The notes beneath the pieces are model-generated. The model made no database searches. It saw only the letters and a list, made by a program, of their open reading frames with translations, and was not told where the DNA came from. Of a stretch of 38,628 bases of DNA, positions 9,820-18,764 are shown in pieces; position 1 is the first letter of the stretch, and the number at the start of each line of letters is the position of its first letter. The stretch comes from an uncultured Verrucomicrobiota bacterium (GTDB lineage: Bacteria; Verrucomicrobiota; Verrucomicrobiia; Opitutales; Seribacteraceae): contig CACMBV010000021.1 in assembly GCA_902612125.1 (NCBI GenBank), forward strand, positions 1 through 38,628, read 5' to 3'. The translations under genes were made by a program, and so were the position numbers.

Positions 9820-10506
9820 ATGGAACTAGATCCCTCTAAACTTGATTTACTTTGCCTAGCTAACGAACTCTACTCTCCTACTAGTCTTTGCGACATTGGA
9901 GGAATATGGGGGGTTGATGGCGGTTATGGTGTTTATGCAAAAACTGTATTGGGTATTGAAAATGTTAGAATTGTAGATTCACATTGGACTGATACAGCAA
10001 TACGATATTGCAAAGATTCAGATGTTAAAATAGTTGATAAGTTTATTGATACATATCTTTGTGAAGATAAATTAGGTAATACTGATTGTGTTTGTCTTTT
10101 TCATTTTCTTCTTCACCAAGTTTCGCCTGATTGGAGGGAAATCTTAAGACGATTATCCTCTTCAGTTAAAATAGTTTTAATCAACAACCCGCAATGGATT
10201 CTTGCGAAAGCAGGCTTTAGGCTTATGGATCTTGATTCAAATGAATATTTTTCTGTTGTCCCGCATTCTGAAAGCGAGGAAAACTACAAGGATTTGTTCA
10301 CCGCTCCATTAGAGATTGATCCTTTGCACAAAAAACCGCGCAGAGATCTGCATCATTTTTGGCAATGGGCTATAACTAACAATGACTTGATTAGTTGGAT
10401 GAACAGTCTAGGGTATGATTTAAAGTATATTAGACCTAGCTCCGTCTGGTCCCACAACAAGCATTTCCAAGACTACGGGTTTATCTTTTATAATACAAAG
10501 ATGTGA
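9820..10506 (+). CDS. Probable class I SAM-dependent methyltransferase
   Basis: A 228-residue protein that looks like a class I S-adenosylmethionine methyltransferase. The glycine-rich SAM loop is LCDIGGIWGVDGGYG (about residues 23-37), followed by an acidic end of strand 2 (VRIVDSHW) and the strand 4 region DCVCLFHFLLHQV. The match is weaker than for the methyltransferase at 12434, so substrate and even activity are uncertain. It is the first gene of the AT-rich glycan cluster and its TGA stop overlaps the GTG start of the Wzt-type ATPase by four bases (GTGA), implying translational coupling. In Wzt/Wzm systems a methyl group at the non-reducing end can terminate the chain and be read by the Wzt C-terminal domain; this gene's position fits such a capping role, which is inference. 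Confidence 0.65.
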   Translation: MELDPSKLDLLCLANELYSPTSLCDIGGIWGVDGGYGVYAKTVLGIENVRIVDSHWTDTAIRYCKDSDVKIVDKFIDTYLCEDKLGNTDCVCLFHFLLHQVSPDWREILRRLSSSVKIVLINNPQWILAKAGFRLMDLDSNEYFSVVPHSESEENYKDLFTAPLEIDPLHKKPRRDLHHFWQWAITNNDLISWMNSLGYDLKYIRPSSVWSHNKHFQDYGFIFYNTKM

Positions 10507-11708
10507 CAAAACATTTGGTTGTCAGTGGAGTAAGTAAAAGCTTTTTAATTGACGGTAGTTTAATTGAAAAAATTTCCCCCTTTTCTTTTAAAAAGACAAA
10601 AAAATTCAATGCGCTTCATGATTTTAGTTATAATTTTGAATATGGGAAGAAATATGGAATTATTGGATTAAATGGCTCAGGAAAGAGTACGCTTTTACAA
10701 ATAATTACAGGGACTTTATCTTCTGATAAAGGATATGTTAATAGACCTTCAAATGTTCATGCTTTACTTGAATTAGGTTCAGGTTTTAATCCTGATTTTA
10801 GTGGACTAGAAAATGCTGAATTAACGGCTTCATTATTTAAAAAAAATCATAAGGCCCTTGCCGAATACTTAAAAGATGTTGAGAACTTTGCCGATATCGG
10901 TGAATTTTTTTATAGGCCAATCCGCACATATTCAAGTGGTATGCTTGCGAGAGTTGCCTTTTCGGTACATGCAAATCTGAAACCAGATGTATTTATTATT
11001 GATGAAGCTATCGCTGTGGGCGATTTGCCTTTCCAAACAAAGTGCTTTTTGTATATAAAAAAATTATCATTAAAAGGAACAACCATAATTTTTGTTTCCC
11101 ATGATATTCCTCTTGTTAAATCTTATTGTGATGAGGTTTTGTATTTAGATTCAGGTAAGTTGATCGATAGCGGAGATCCTTCAAAAGTCTGCAATCATTT
11201 TGTTAATAGAGCTATGCTTGGATCTGAAAATCCAACATCTTTGATTAATAATGAGCGTCACGATGGGTGCATGAGGTCCGGTAATGGAAAAGCGAGAATT
11301 AAATCCGTGTCGTTTGAAAACAATCAGTCTCCTTTTGAGTTTGGTTCAATAGTTATGCTTAAAATTAAAGTGTCATCATTTTCTTTTTTGAAAAAGTTAG
11401 ATTTTGGTATCACAATATTCGATAAACTTGGTAATTCGGTTTGTTACACTGACAGTCGATTGGAAAGTAAAACAATTTACAATTTAAAAGAAAACGATCA
11501 TGTGGATATAAAGCTTAGCTTTAAATGCATTTTTACTCGTGGCTACTATACATTATGTTTTGTGCTTTCAGAAGGAGACGCAAAGCATCCTGAAGTCATT
11601 GATTATTATCCTGATTCTACAGGTTTTGAAGTTCTCGATAATAAGTTAAGAATTTACGCAACAACTAAATTAGAATCTGAAATAGAGTTAATTGAATTGT
11701 ATGACTAA
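10503..11708 (+). CDS. Wzt-type ABC transporter ATP-binding protein for polysaccharide export
   Basis: The nucleotide-binding subunit of an ABC-2 polysaccharide exporter (Wzt/TagH/KpsT group). Walker A GLNGSGKST is at residues 55-63, the signature YSSGM at 143-147, Walker B VFIIDEA at 163-169 and the switch His200 in VSHD. The LELGSGFNPDFSGLENAELTASLF stretch after the Q-loop region is typical of O-antigen and teichoic-acid exporters. Residues about 255-401 form the extra C-terminal beta-sandwich domain found in Wzt proteins that read a terminal modification of the glycan. Starts at GTG, overlapping the upstream methyltransferase stop. The partner permease (Wzm, six transmembrane helices) is absent from the window, so it must be encoded elsewhere. 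Cytoplasmic, peripheral to the inner membrane. Confidence 0.9.
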   Translation: MTKHLVVSGVSKSFLIDGSLIEKISPFSFKKTKKFNALHDFSYNFEYGKKYGIIGLNGSGKSTLLQIITGTLSSDKGYVNRPSNVHALLELGSGFNPDFSGLENAELTASLFKKNHKALAEYLKDVENFADIGEFFYRPIRTYSSGMLARVAFSVHANLKPDVFIIDEAIAVGDLPFQTKCFLYIKKLSLKGTTIIFVSHDIPLVKSYCDEVLYLDSGKLIDSGDPSKVCNHFVNRAMLGSENPTSLINNERHDGCMRSGNGKARIKSVSFENNQSPFEFGSIVMLKIKVSSFSFLKKLDFGITIFDKLGNSVCYTDSRLESKTIYNLKENDHVDIKLSFKCIFTRGYYTLCFVLSEGDAKHPEVIDYYPDSTGFEVLDNKLRIYATTKLESEIELIELYD

Positions 11709-12441
11709 AATGATTATACTGGTATATTATCAAAGCGAGTACCTACAGCTTTTTTTAAATAATTTATTAAAAAAAAATTTTGCAAGTAAATTTAAAATAT
11801 CAGTTATAGAAAATTATTCTGAAAAAACGGATGAATTTATTCGTCCATATTTAAAAAAAATTCTTTTTGAAAAGAAAATTCACCGCTACATATTGTTTAA
11901 GGAAAATATAGCTAACTCAGCAGTGCAAAAGTATCTCGAAATTTTTCAACATGAGATATTAGATAGTAATTATACAATAATTAGTGATAGTGATTTAGAT
12001 TTCGATCCCATAAAAGCACATAAGGAATGCATAGATATTTTAGACAGGCATCCGCAAAATGATTTTTGCAGCCTCAGATTGGACTATTCAAATCTCCCTT
12101 ATAAAACTTATCAAGATGCACATCAATGGTTTCCTAAATATCAACCTTATTGTTGTTATTTGAGAGGTCATGGTGGTATTCATTTTTCCCATTTTCGGTC
12201 CAAGAATCTGATTGACTACACTTTTAATGCAAAAAACGCTAATAGACCGTTTTTAGATTCAGAGGTTAACAAGTTTCTATTAAGTAAAAATAAAACTCCA
12301 TGCATAACGAGAATTAACACAGCTAAACATCTGACATGGTATGATTACGGATCGTTGAGTAAATATTCAAAGCTGAAAAAATTATTCGATAAAAATATTT
12401 GGAACATCATGTTGGACTCAACTTTTGAAGTTTATGAATGA
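11701..12441 (+). CDS. Putative GT-A-type glycosyltransferase
   Basis: A protein of about 246 residues with the layout of a GT-A fold nucleotide-sugar transferase: an N-terminal hydrophobic strand (MIILVYYQSEYL), a predicted alternating alpha/beta region, and an acidic DSDLDFD cluster at residues 96-102 in the position of the metal-binding DXD motif. An in-frame TTG start nine bases upstream is possible, but the ATG at 11701 gives the same N-terminus without a non-family tail and overlaps the ABC gene by eight bases. It has no obvious signal peptide or membrane segment. It could instead be a glycosyltransferase-like protein of another family, because the usual early D.GS motif is missing. The gene is strongly AT-rich like its neighbours. 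Donor and acceptor cannot be inferred. Confidence 0.6.
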   Translation: MTKMIILVYYQSEYLQLFLNNLLKKNFASKFKISVIENYSEKTDEFIRPYLKKILFEKKIHRYILFKENIANSAVQKYLEIFQHEILDSNYTIISDSDLDFDPIKAHKECIDILDRHPQNDFCSLRLDYSNLPYKTYQDAHQWFPKYQPYCCYLRGHGGIHFSHFRSKNLIDYTFNAKNANRPFLDSEVNKFLLSKNKTPCITRINTAKHLTWYDYGSLSKYSKLKKLFDKNIWNIMLDSTFEVYE

Positions 12442-12973
12442 AATTAAGAAATTACATGTAGGATGTGGCACGATTTTCATTGCTGGGTGGATTAATGCAG
12501 ATGTCGAGGGTGAAAACTTGGATGTTAAGTTTGACTTAACTGAATCTTGGCCTTTTGAAAACAACACAATTTCGTATATCTATTCAGAACATGTTTTTGA
12601 ACATCTCACACCTCAAGAAGGCCAGTTATCTTGGGTGGAAGCCCTTCGTGTTTTAAAGCCAGATGGAGTTATAAGGACAGCCATGCCAGATCTTGATTTT
12701 TTATGTTCTAAATATTTTGAAGATTGGAAAGAACAAGACTGGATAAAAAACAGGGGGTATTCCCATATTCGGACAAAAGCTGAAATGCTAAATACTTGTT
12801 TTTATTTCTGGAATCATAAATGGCTTTATAACTTTGAGGAATTTGTTTTAAGGATTGAAGAGACAGGTTTTAAAAATCCAATGAGGATGGATTATGGTAA
12901 AAGCTTACATCCAGAATTATGCAATTTGGAAACGAGGGAAGATTCGAAACTTATTGTTGAAGTAGAAAAGTAA
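12434..12973 (+). CDS. SAM-dependent methyltransferase (Methyltransf_11-like)
   Basis: A compact 179-residue class I methyltransferase. SAM-binding motif I, LHVGCG, is at residues 7-12; the acidic strand-2 region VKFDLTESWPF follows, then IYSEHVFEHLTPQEG, which is the hallmark region of predicted methyltransferases in glycan clusters, and LRVLKPDGVIRTAMPDL (post-motif strand 5). The ATG at 12434 is preferred over a TTG nine bases upstream; it overlaps the preceding glycosyltransferase gene by eight bases. It probably methylates a sugar or glycan precursor in the cytoplasm, inferred from context only. It is shorter than many relatives but ends with the usual hydrophobic strand (SKLIVEVEK), so it appears complete. 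Confidence 0.8.
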   Translation: MNEIKKLHVGCGTIFIAGWINADVEGENLDVKFDLTESWPFENNTISYIYSEHVFEHLTPQEGQLSWVEALRVLKPDGVIRTAMPDLDFLCSKYFEDWKEQDWIKNRGYSHIRTKAEMLNTCFYFWNHKWLYNFEEFVLRIEETGFKNPMRMDYGKSLHPELCNLETREDSKLIVEVEK

Positions 12974-12985
12974 ATCTAGATTATT

Positions 12986-14116
12986 TTGATTTCTCCATAC
13001 ATACCAAATTTCATTAGTGAAAATTTAAAATTCCGAGTAACGGTTCCTATCATACCTGATCCGGAAAAATTAAATTTTCACTTCAAGAAATCTTATGAAT
13101 TAAAGTGGCTTTCAAATTTTGGCCCCTGTTATCAAGAGCTTAAAGAAAACCTCTGCAATTTTCTTGGAACACCTTTCATTGAATTATTTTCAAGTGGTAC
13201 ACAGGCACTAACTTGTGGGTTAAGAACCCTTGAATTAAAATGCGAAGTCATAACTAGTCCTTTTACCTTTCCTGCAACAATTAATGCAATTAAATGGGCC
13301 GGGCTTCAACCAGTGTTTGCTGATATCGAACTGGAAACGCTTACGATATCGCCAGATTCTGTTGCATCTATGATAGATAATCATTCCTCAGCCATACTGG
13401 GAGTGGATGTGTATGGAAACAGATGCGAACATAGCCGCTTAACCAAAATGACAAAAGATGCGAACTTAAGGTTGGTGTATGATTCAGCACACAGTTTCGG
13501 ACCGGGCTTGTTTTCTAGGGCAAGTTCCAATATGGGCACATTTAATATGATCAGTTTTCATGCTACAAAGCTTTTTCACACTTGCGAGGGAGGTGCATTG
13601 GTTTTCGACGATGAATGCCTGGTTGATAAATTAAGCAGAGTTCAAAACTTTGGATTTACTAAGGAAGATCATTTCGAGAGTTCTGGAACAAACGCAAAGT
13701 TATCTGAACTGCATGCAGCTATGGGGCTTGCTGTTCTTGAGAGATTGGATGAAGAATTTTCTCACCGTGAACTACTCTCAGAAACATATAGAGAAATTCT
13801 AGGGGCTGACAATTCTGTAAGTGTCCATCCTTTACAAGATTTTATGCCTGCATACACGTATTTTTCATTGTTATTCTCCTGTGAGAATGGGAACACTAGG
13901 CGAAATCGAGTACATGAGAGCCTCAAGAAAAATGGATTTGGCTCTCGAAAATATTTTAATCCATTATGCTCGGAAGTGGATTGTTTTGCCAACTCGAAAA
14001 GAGCAAATTTGGATGTCGTAAAATGGGTTGTGGATCGAGTTTTATGTTTACCACTACATAGATTTATTCAGCCTGAGGATGCTGCAACTATTGCCCGAAT
14101 TGTACTTGAAAATTGA
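12986..14116 (+). CDS. DegT/DnrJ/EryC1-family PLP sugar aminotransferase
   Basis: A fold-type I PLP enzyme of the DegT/DnrJ/EryC1 (sugar aminotransferase) family, which converts a keto-deoxysugar nucleotide to the amino sugar. The N-terminal LSNFGPCYQELKENL block, the SSGTQAL phosphate-binding loop (about 69-75), Asp166 and His169 in YDSAHSFG, and Lys195 in SFHATK (Schiff-base lysine) are all present. The 376-residue length is normal. The TTG start at 12986 is accepted because family homology begins within about 20 residues of it and no in-frame ATG precedes the conserved region. It implies that the glycan contains an amino-deoxysugar made from a 4-keto-6-deoxyhexose or 3-keto intermediate, plausibly the product of RmlB encoded 10 kb downstream. 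The stop overlaps the next start (TTGA). Confidence 0.9.
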   Translation: MISPYIPNFISENLKFRVTVPIIPDPEKLNFHFKKSYELKWLSNFGPCYQELKENLCNFLGTPFIELFSSGTQALTCGLRTLELKCEVITSPFTFPATINAIKWAGLQPVFADIELETLTISPDSVASMIDNHSSAILGVDVYGNRCEHSRLTKMTKDANLRLVYDSAHSFGPGLFSRASSNMGTFNMISFHATKLFHTCEGGALVFDDECLVDKLSRVQNFGFTKEDHFESSGTNAKLSELHAAMGLAVLERLDEEFSHRELLSETYREILGADNSVSVHPLQDFMPAYTYFSLLFSCENGNTRRNRVHESLKKNGFGSRKYFNPLCSEVDCFANSKRANLDVVKWVVDRVLCLPLHRFIQPEDAATIARIVLEN

Positions 14117-16455
14117 TCTATAAGGTGGAAGTCAGCATAGTTATTACAAGTTATAATCATGGAGACTTTTTAGAAGAATGTATAAAAAGTGCTGCAAACC
14201 AATCTTACACTCAGACTGAATTATTGATTGTTGATGATGGATCAGAAGATAAGAGTAGAGACATTATTGAAAAATATAGTAAGAACTTTTACAAAATACT
14301 AATTCTAAAAGAAAATCATGGGGCATGCATTGCGTTAAATAAAATTCTCAAGTTTTGCCGTGGTGATTATGTTGCTATTTTAAATTCTGACGATTACTGG
14401 CAACCAGAAAAGATTCAGCTACAAGTAGATTACCTAGAGGCAAACGATGAAAAAGCTGCAGTGTTTTCTAAAGCCGTTTTAGTTGACGAGAATGGAAATC
14501 AAATCAATCAGCAAGACTCACCATTTGAATATTCAAATCTTAATCGATTTGATTGGTTAAGAAAATTTTTTGAATCTGGAAATTGCCTTTGTCATTCGAG
14601 TGTTCTCCTAAGAAAATCTGTTTTTTCAAGTTTGGGATACTATGATGAGAGATTGAAAAATCTTCCTGATTTCGAATTTTGGATAAGATTCAGTGAGAAA
14701 TTTACATTCCACATTCTACCAATCGATTTGGTTTTTTATCGTAAATGTAATAATCGTCAAAGCGAAAGCTCTCAGAATATATCAAATTATAATAGATGTC
14801 TTTTCGAAACCGAATTAGTCCTCGAGCATTACATAAAGTTAGATGGAATAAAAAAACACTTAAAAGAAATCTTTAATTTACGAGGCAGTTCTAAAAAAGT
14901 CTTTCTTGAATTTGGATTATTGGCACTAAACCAAGGTCTTTTTTCACACAGAAATTTTGGATTAAGAATAATCTTTGAAAATTTGGATCAGTTTAATAAT
15001 GAATCAAATATTCAAACAATAAAGGAACTTCATCAATATATCGGAAAAAGTCACGCACTTTCAGGAATGGTGCTTGATTACCAGAACCTTTTGGACGAAC
15101 AGGCCAAAATCCTTATAGAGAAAGAGGACAATGTTGTTAATCCCGAATTAGTTATCGCGTTTGATAAAATTTCAAGAATGCAATCATCTTTCAGTTGGAA
15201 AATTACTTCTCCGCTTAGATTATTGCGTAGGATGATTGAAAAGAGGGAACCATTGTTTAATAAATTAATTAATGCTTCAGCAGGCACTTCCCCTGTTGAC
15301 GCAAAAATAAATGAGCATAATAGTGAAACTGCCTCGATTATATCTGAATTTGAGTTTCAACCATTTAAATTTTCTCAAAAATTAATTGGATTTAATTCGA
15401 ATTCAATAAATATAGATTGGTTAATCCCCGATTTCCATATCGGTTCAGGTGGTCATACTACCATATTTAGAATTATTTATCATCTCGAGCAAATGGGTCA
15501 TGAGTCTAAAATTTGGATATGTGGAAGTACGCATTTTAAATCCTTAAGAAAAGCGAGAAATACAATTCGTAGTCATTTTTTCCCTTTGAAAGCAAACGTT
15601 GAAGTGCTCGAGAATCCCGGCAATCAAGAACTCATTGGAGATTGTGTTTTTTCTACATCTTTCGAGACATGTTATTATTCGAGATCAATTCCATCTCACA
15701 ATCCAAGATTTTATCTAGTACAGGATTATGAACCATCTTTTAGTGCAATTGGGAGCAGGTATTTCTTGGCCGAGGAAACTTATAAATTTGGATTTCATTG
15801 CATAACTGCAGGCAAATGGTTGCAAAATAAAGTAAACGAGGCAGGTGCCTTAACGGAAGGCTTTTTTGAATTAGCTGTTGATCATTCAATATTTTTCCCA
15901 ACCATAAGTCCTAGTGAAACCGAAGTTCCTAAAGTGGCAGTATACTCACGAGCAGGAACTGAAAGGCGATTGAGCGAAATCGTTATACATGGTCTAAATA
16001 TCTTATTCGAGAGAGGTGTTAAGTTTGAAGTCTTATTTTTCGGATCGAAAAAAATTCCTGTTATGGCAATTTTTCCGCATTCAGTGCTGGGTATAATTGC
16101 ACCTAGAAAACTTGCAAAACTATATCGATCTGCGAATCTTGGGATGGTTTTCTCGGCAACGAATTACTCTCTAGTTCCATTAGAAATGATGGCTTGTGGA
16201 TTACCGGTTGTTGAATTTGATGGTGAAAATACGCGTCAAACTTATCCAAAAGATACGGTAGAATTTTCTTCTCCAAGTCCTGATGCAGTTGCTGATACAG
16301 TTGAAAACCTTTTTGAAGATAGGTTAAGAAGAGAGCAATTGAAGAAAGAATCAGCTAAGTTTATTCAATCTTTAAACTGGGAACAAAGTGTAAAAACAAT
16401 CGAGAGCTTAATTAAACAGAGGCTCGAGTATTACTGTTCTTCTCATGAAAGCTAG
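14113..16455 (+). CDS. Two-domain glycosyltransferase: GT2 fused to WsaF-like GT4
   Basis: A 780-residue fusion of two glycosyltransferases. Residues about 6-230 are a GT2 GT-A domain: VSIVITSYNHGDF, DDGS at 41-44 and the metal-binding SDD at 92-94 in ILNSDDYW. A linker of about 200 residues with helical character follows. Residues about 432-780 are a GT-B domain resembling the rhamnosyltransferase WsaF: SGGHTTIFR near 445, QDYEPSF near 536, an AEETY block, and the C-terminal nucleotide-binding region NYSLVPLEMMACGLPVVE near 683-700. A two-domain protein like this usually adds two different sugars, one per domain. The start could be TTG at 14113 (TTGA overlap with the aminotransferase stop) or GTG at 14125, which begins right at the GT2 strand. 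No signal peptide; cytoplasmic. Rhamnose as donor of the second domain is inferred from WsaF similarity. Confidence 0.88.
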   Translation: MIYKVEVSIVITSYNHGDFLEECIKSAANQSYTQTELLIVDDGSEDKSRDIIEKYSKNFYKILILKENHGACIALNKILKFCRGDYVAILNSDDYWQPEKIQLQVDYLEANDEKAAVFSKAVLVDENGNQINQQDSPFEYSNLNRFDWLRKFFESGNCLCHSSVLLRKSVFSSLGYYDERLKNLPDFEFWIRFSEKFTFHILPIDLVFYRKCNNRQSESSQNISNYNRCLFETELVLEHYIKLDGIKKHLKEIFNLRGSSKKVFLEFGLLALNQGLFSHRNFGLRIIFENLDQFNNESNIQTIKELHQYIGKSHALSGMVLDYQNLLDEQAKILIEKEDNVVNPELVIAFDKISRMQSSFSWKITSPLRLLRRMIEKREPLFNKLINASAGTSPVDAKINEHNSETASIISEFEFQPFKFSQKLIGFNSNSINIDWLIPDFHIGSGGHTTIFRIIYHLEQMGHESKIWICGSTHFKSLRKARNTIRSHFFPLKANVEVLENPGNQELIGDCVFSTSFETCYYSRSIPSHNPRFYLVQDYEPSFSAIGSRYFLAEETYKFGFHCITAGKWLQNKVNEAGALTEGFFELAVDHSIFFPTISPSETEVPKVAVYSRAGTERRLSEIVIHGLNILFERGVKFEVLFFGSKKIPVMAIFPHSVLGIIAPRKLAKLYRSANLGMVFSATNYSLVPLEMMACGLPVVEFDGENTRQTYPKDTVEFSSPSPDAVADTVENLFEDRLRREQLKKESAKFIQSLNWEQSVKTIESLIKQRLEYYCSSHES

Positions 16456-17323
16456 TGTTATTATACCCACATATAATGGAGGCAATATCCTCGTGGAAGT
16501 TGTAAATTCTCTTATTGTTCAGCAGTTTAGTAAAAAATGGGAGATTGTATTAATAGACTCTGAATCTACTGATGCATCCCTATCAAAAATTTCTACTTTA
16601 ATCAGTAAGAATTCTATTAAACTCAAGGTAATTAGCATAGATCGTAGTAATTTTAGACACGGAACTACTAGGAATCAGGCAATTTCCCAATGTAGTGGGG
16701 AATTTATAGCTTTATTAACCCAAGACTCTATACCTACAGACAAATATTGGCTTCAGCAATTAATCAATGGATTTGATCGTGATGAGGTTGCTGGCGTTTT
16801 TGGAGAGCACAAGGCTCATAAATATCATCCAAAAATTATTGCAAGAGATCTGAACCATCATTTTCATTTAATGTCACAAACGAAATATCGAACAAGTAGA
16901 GAATGGTTTGCAAGTAAACATGATTTGCAAAAACAACAATTACTTCACTTTTTTTCGAATAATAATTCTGCAATACGAAAATCTGTTTGGAAAAATTTCA
17001 GGTTTCCTCCCGTCAATTTCGGAGAGGACCAAACATGGGCTCGGTTTATTCTCGAGGCTGGATATTCAATTAAGTATCAGTCCGGTGCAAAAGTATATCA
17101 TTCCCATAAATTCGGGATGCTTGATACCTACAAAAGAGCAAAGACTGAAAAAACTTTCTTTAGAAAATATTTTGGATACAAAATCTATGGAAAAGAAAAA
17201 AAGAAATTTTTTAAATTTTGTAACCAAATTTACAGCGACACAAGCTATTCAATTTCGAGGAAAGAGTTTCCGATATGCTATATAATATCAAAAGCACTTG
17301 GGTCCCTATTAGCTTATGGATAG
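16445..17323 (+). CDS. GT2 glycosyltransferase, rhamnosyltransferase-like
   Basis: A 292-residue GT2 transferase. VIIPTYNGG opens the nucleotide-binding fold, IDSESTD (about 37-43) replaces the more usual D.GS.D, RHGTTRNQAI is at 71-80, and LTQDS at 91-95 is the position of the DXD-type metal site. RHG.TRN followed by LTQD, with a later GEDQTWARFILEAGY block containing the catalytic acidic residues, is the pattern of bacterial rhamnosyltransferases of the RfbF/WbbL group. The start ATG overlaps the preceding gene by 11 bases and the stop overlaps the next gene by eight, so this lies inside one tight operon. The C-terminal 60 residues are basic and aromatic and may contact membrane. Family is secure; rhamnose specificity is a family-based inference. 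Confidence 0.88.
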   Translation: MKASVIIPTYNGGNILVEVVNSLIVQQFSKKWEIVLIDSESTDASLSKISTLISKNSIKLKVISIDRSNFRHGTTRNQAISQCSGEFIALLTQDSIPTDKYWLQQLINGFDRDEVAGVFGEHKAHKYHPKIIARDLNHHFHLMSQTKYRTSREWFASKHDLQKQQLLHFFSNNNSAIRKSVWKNFRFPPVNFGEDQTWARFILEAGYSIKYQSGAKVYHSHKFGMLDTYKRAKTEKTFFRKYFGYKIYGKEKKKFFKFCNQIYSDTSYSISRKEFPICYIISKALGSLLAYG

Positions 17324-18764
17324 ATTCCTGAATTCAAGGATAGCAGAGTATTTAGTATATCTAATTTTGTTAATCTTCACTGGGTTGATTTTCTCTTGGG
17401 GGATCAATCATTCAATCCTTGAGCACCATGCCTTTAGACAGACTCAGACTGCCTCTAACATTTTTTGGAGAATAAAGGAGGGATTACTTTCTAATGTTTC
17501 TCCAGTCTCATTGCCGCCGTGGCAAATGCCAAGAGAGCTACCTTTGTATCAATTTACTGTGAGTTGTATTTGTAAGTTGTTCGACCTGAGGATCGAGTTT
17601 GGTTCCAGGATCGTATCAATTTCTTTTTTTTATGCATCCTGTGTGCTTGTTCACAGAATTAGTACCAAAATCCACAAAGAAAAAATTACCCGAATTATCT
17701 TGCTAACACTATTTTCCCTAAGTCCGGTATACTTGTTTTGGTCTCGTACATGTATGATCGAAAGTACGGCTTTATTCTTTTCGCTACTTTTTATATTACA
17801 AGTTTTAAGATACGATCATAATAGTAATGTATCAAGTATCTTATTTATAGTTACTGGTATAATTGCTGCATTGGTGAAAATAACAACATTTCTACCTTAC
17901 TGTTTAGTTTCTTTTTTTTATTTGGCTATAAAAAGAAACTATTCACCTTTAAGTGGAAAGCTGATTAGCTTATATTCTCCTGTAATCATTAGTATTGTTT
18001 GTTGGTTTTTTTATTGTAAGTATTCAGTTAAAGATGACTTTATTTATAATGATGCATCACCAGAAGGTTATAAATGGATATCTAATGTTCATCAAAATAT
18101 TCTTAATCCGACTTTTCATAGTACATTATTCTGGGAAATTACCTTTCTTGTTTTGCCTGTAAGTTTCTATATATTCTTTGCATTTATTTATGACAAAAGT
18201 GTAACCAATAAAATTTTGATGATATCTTTTTTTCTAACCGTATTTATTTTTTCTAATTTATATATTGTACATGACTATTACATATACGGCTCTGGAATCT
18301 TAGTTCTCATTTTTATATCAAGTAAGATATCATTATTTATAAAAGCAAAATCAAAAATATTTCAGTACTCTTTTTTACTTTTACTATTAATAATAGGTAT
18401 CTTAAACTACATTACTAATGGCTATTTTGATCTACAAAAAAAGGATATCAAATTACATTCAGCTCTAGTCAATAAAATTTCGGATGTTAAGGGTAATCCC
18501 ATAATTATAGGTTCGTACCTAGATCCAACTATCCCGTACATGATAAAAAGAAAATGTGTTACAATAGGAAACTTTAAAAATAATAATGATTCATTATCTA
18601 AAACTCTTAGTGAAATTAATGCATATTGTACAAAAAGAGATCATGAGATAGATTTTTGCTTAATGATGAACGACCAAAATTTAACACACGTTAGGAAGTT
18701 GAGCGATGAGTATTTTGGAACTACTCAATTTACAGTCTTCGATAAATATACGCTGATACATTGA
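17316..18764 (+). CDS. Polytopic GT-C-type (GT39/ArnT-like) membrane glycosyltransferase
   Basis: A 482-residue integral membrane protein with about ten or more predicted helices. The first helix is followed by a short loop carrying an acidic/aromatic motif (ILEHHAFRQTQTA, about residues 34-46), which matches the position of the catalytic first external loop in GT-C enzymes that use lipid-linked sugars (PMT/ArnT-like). The C-terminal roughly 110 residues (from about 370) are soluble and probably extracytoplasmic. It is extremely AT-rich. It probably transfers a sugar from a polyprenyl carrier to the glycan or a lipid on the periplasmic side. The exact family and donor are not determinable. 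It overlaps the upstream gene by eight bases and its TGA stop overlaps the next TTG start by four. Confidence 0.75.
   Translation: MDRFLNSRIAEYLVYLILLIFTGLIFSWGINHSILEHHAFRQTQTASNIFWRIKEGLLSNVSPVSLPPWQMPRELPLYQFTVSCICKLFDLRIEFGSRIVSISFFYASCVLVHRISTKIHKEKITRIILLTLFSLSPVYLFWSRTCMIESTALFFSLLFILQVLRYDHNSNVSSILFIVTGIIAALVKITTFLPYCLVSFFYLAIKRNYSPLSGKLISLYSPVIISIVCWFFYCKYSVKDDFIYNDASPEGYKWISNVHQNILNPTFHSTLFWEITFLVLPVSFYIFFAFIYDKSVTNKILMISFFLTVFIFSNLYIVHDYYIYGSGILVLIFISSKISLFIKAKSKIFQYSFLLLLLIIGILNYITNGYFDLQKKDIKLHSALVNKISDVKGNPIIIGSYLDPTIPYMIKRKCVTIGNFKNNNDSLSKTLSEINAYCTKRDHEIDFCLMMNDQNLTHVRKLSDEYFGTTQFTVFDKYTLIH

Noticed and set aside
13821-14021. Internal plus-strand ORF inside the aminotransferase gene
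   Set aside because: It is in another frame of a conserved enzyme gene with its catalytic residues intact.
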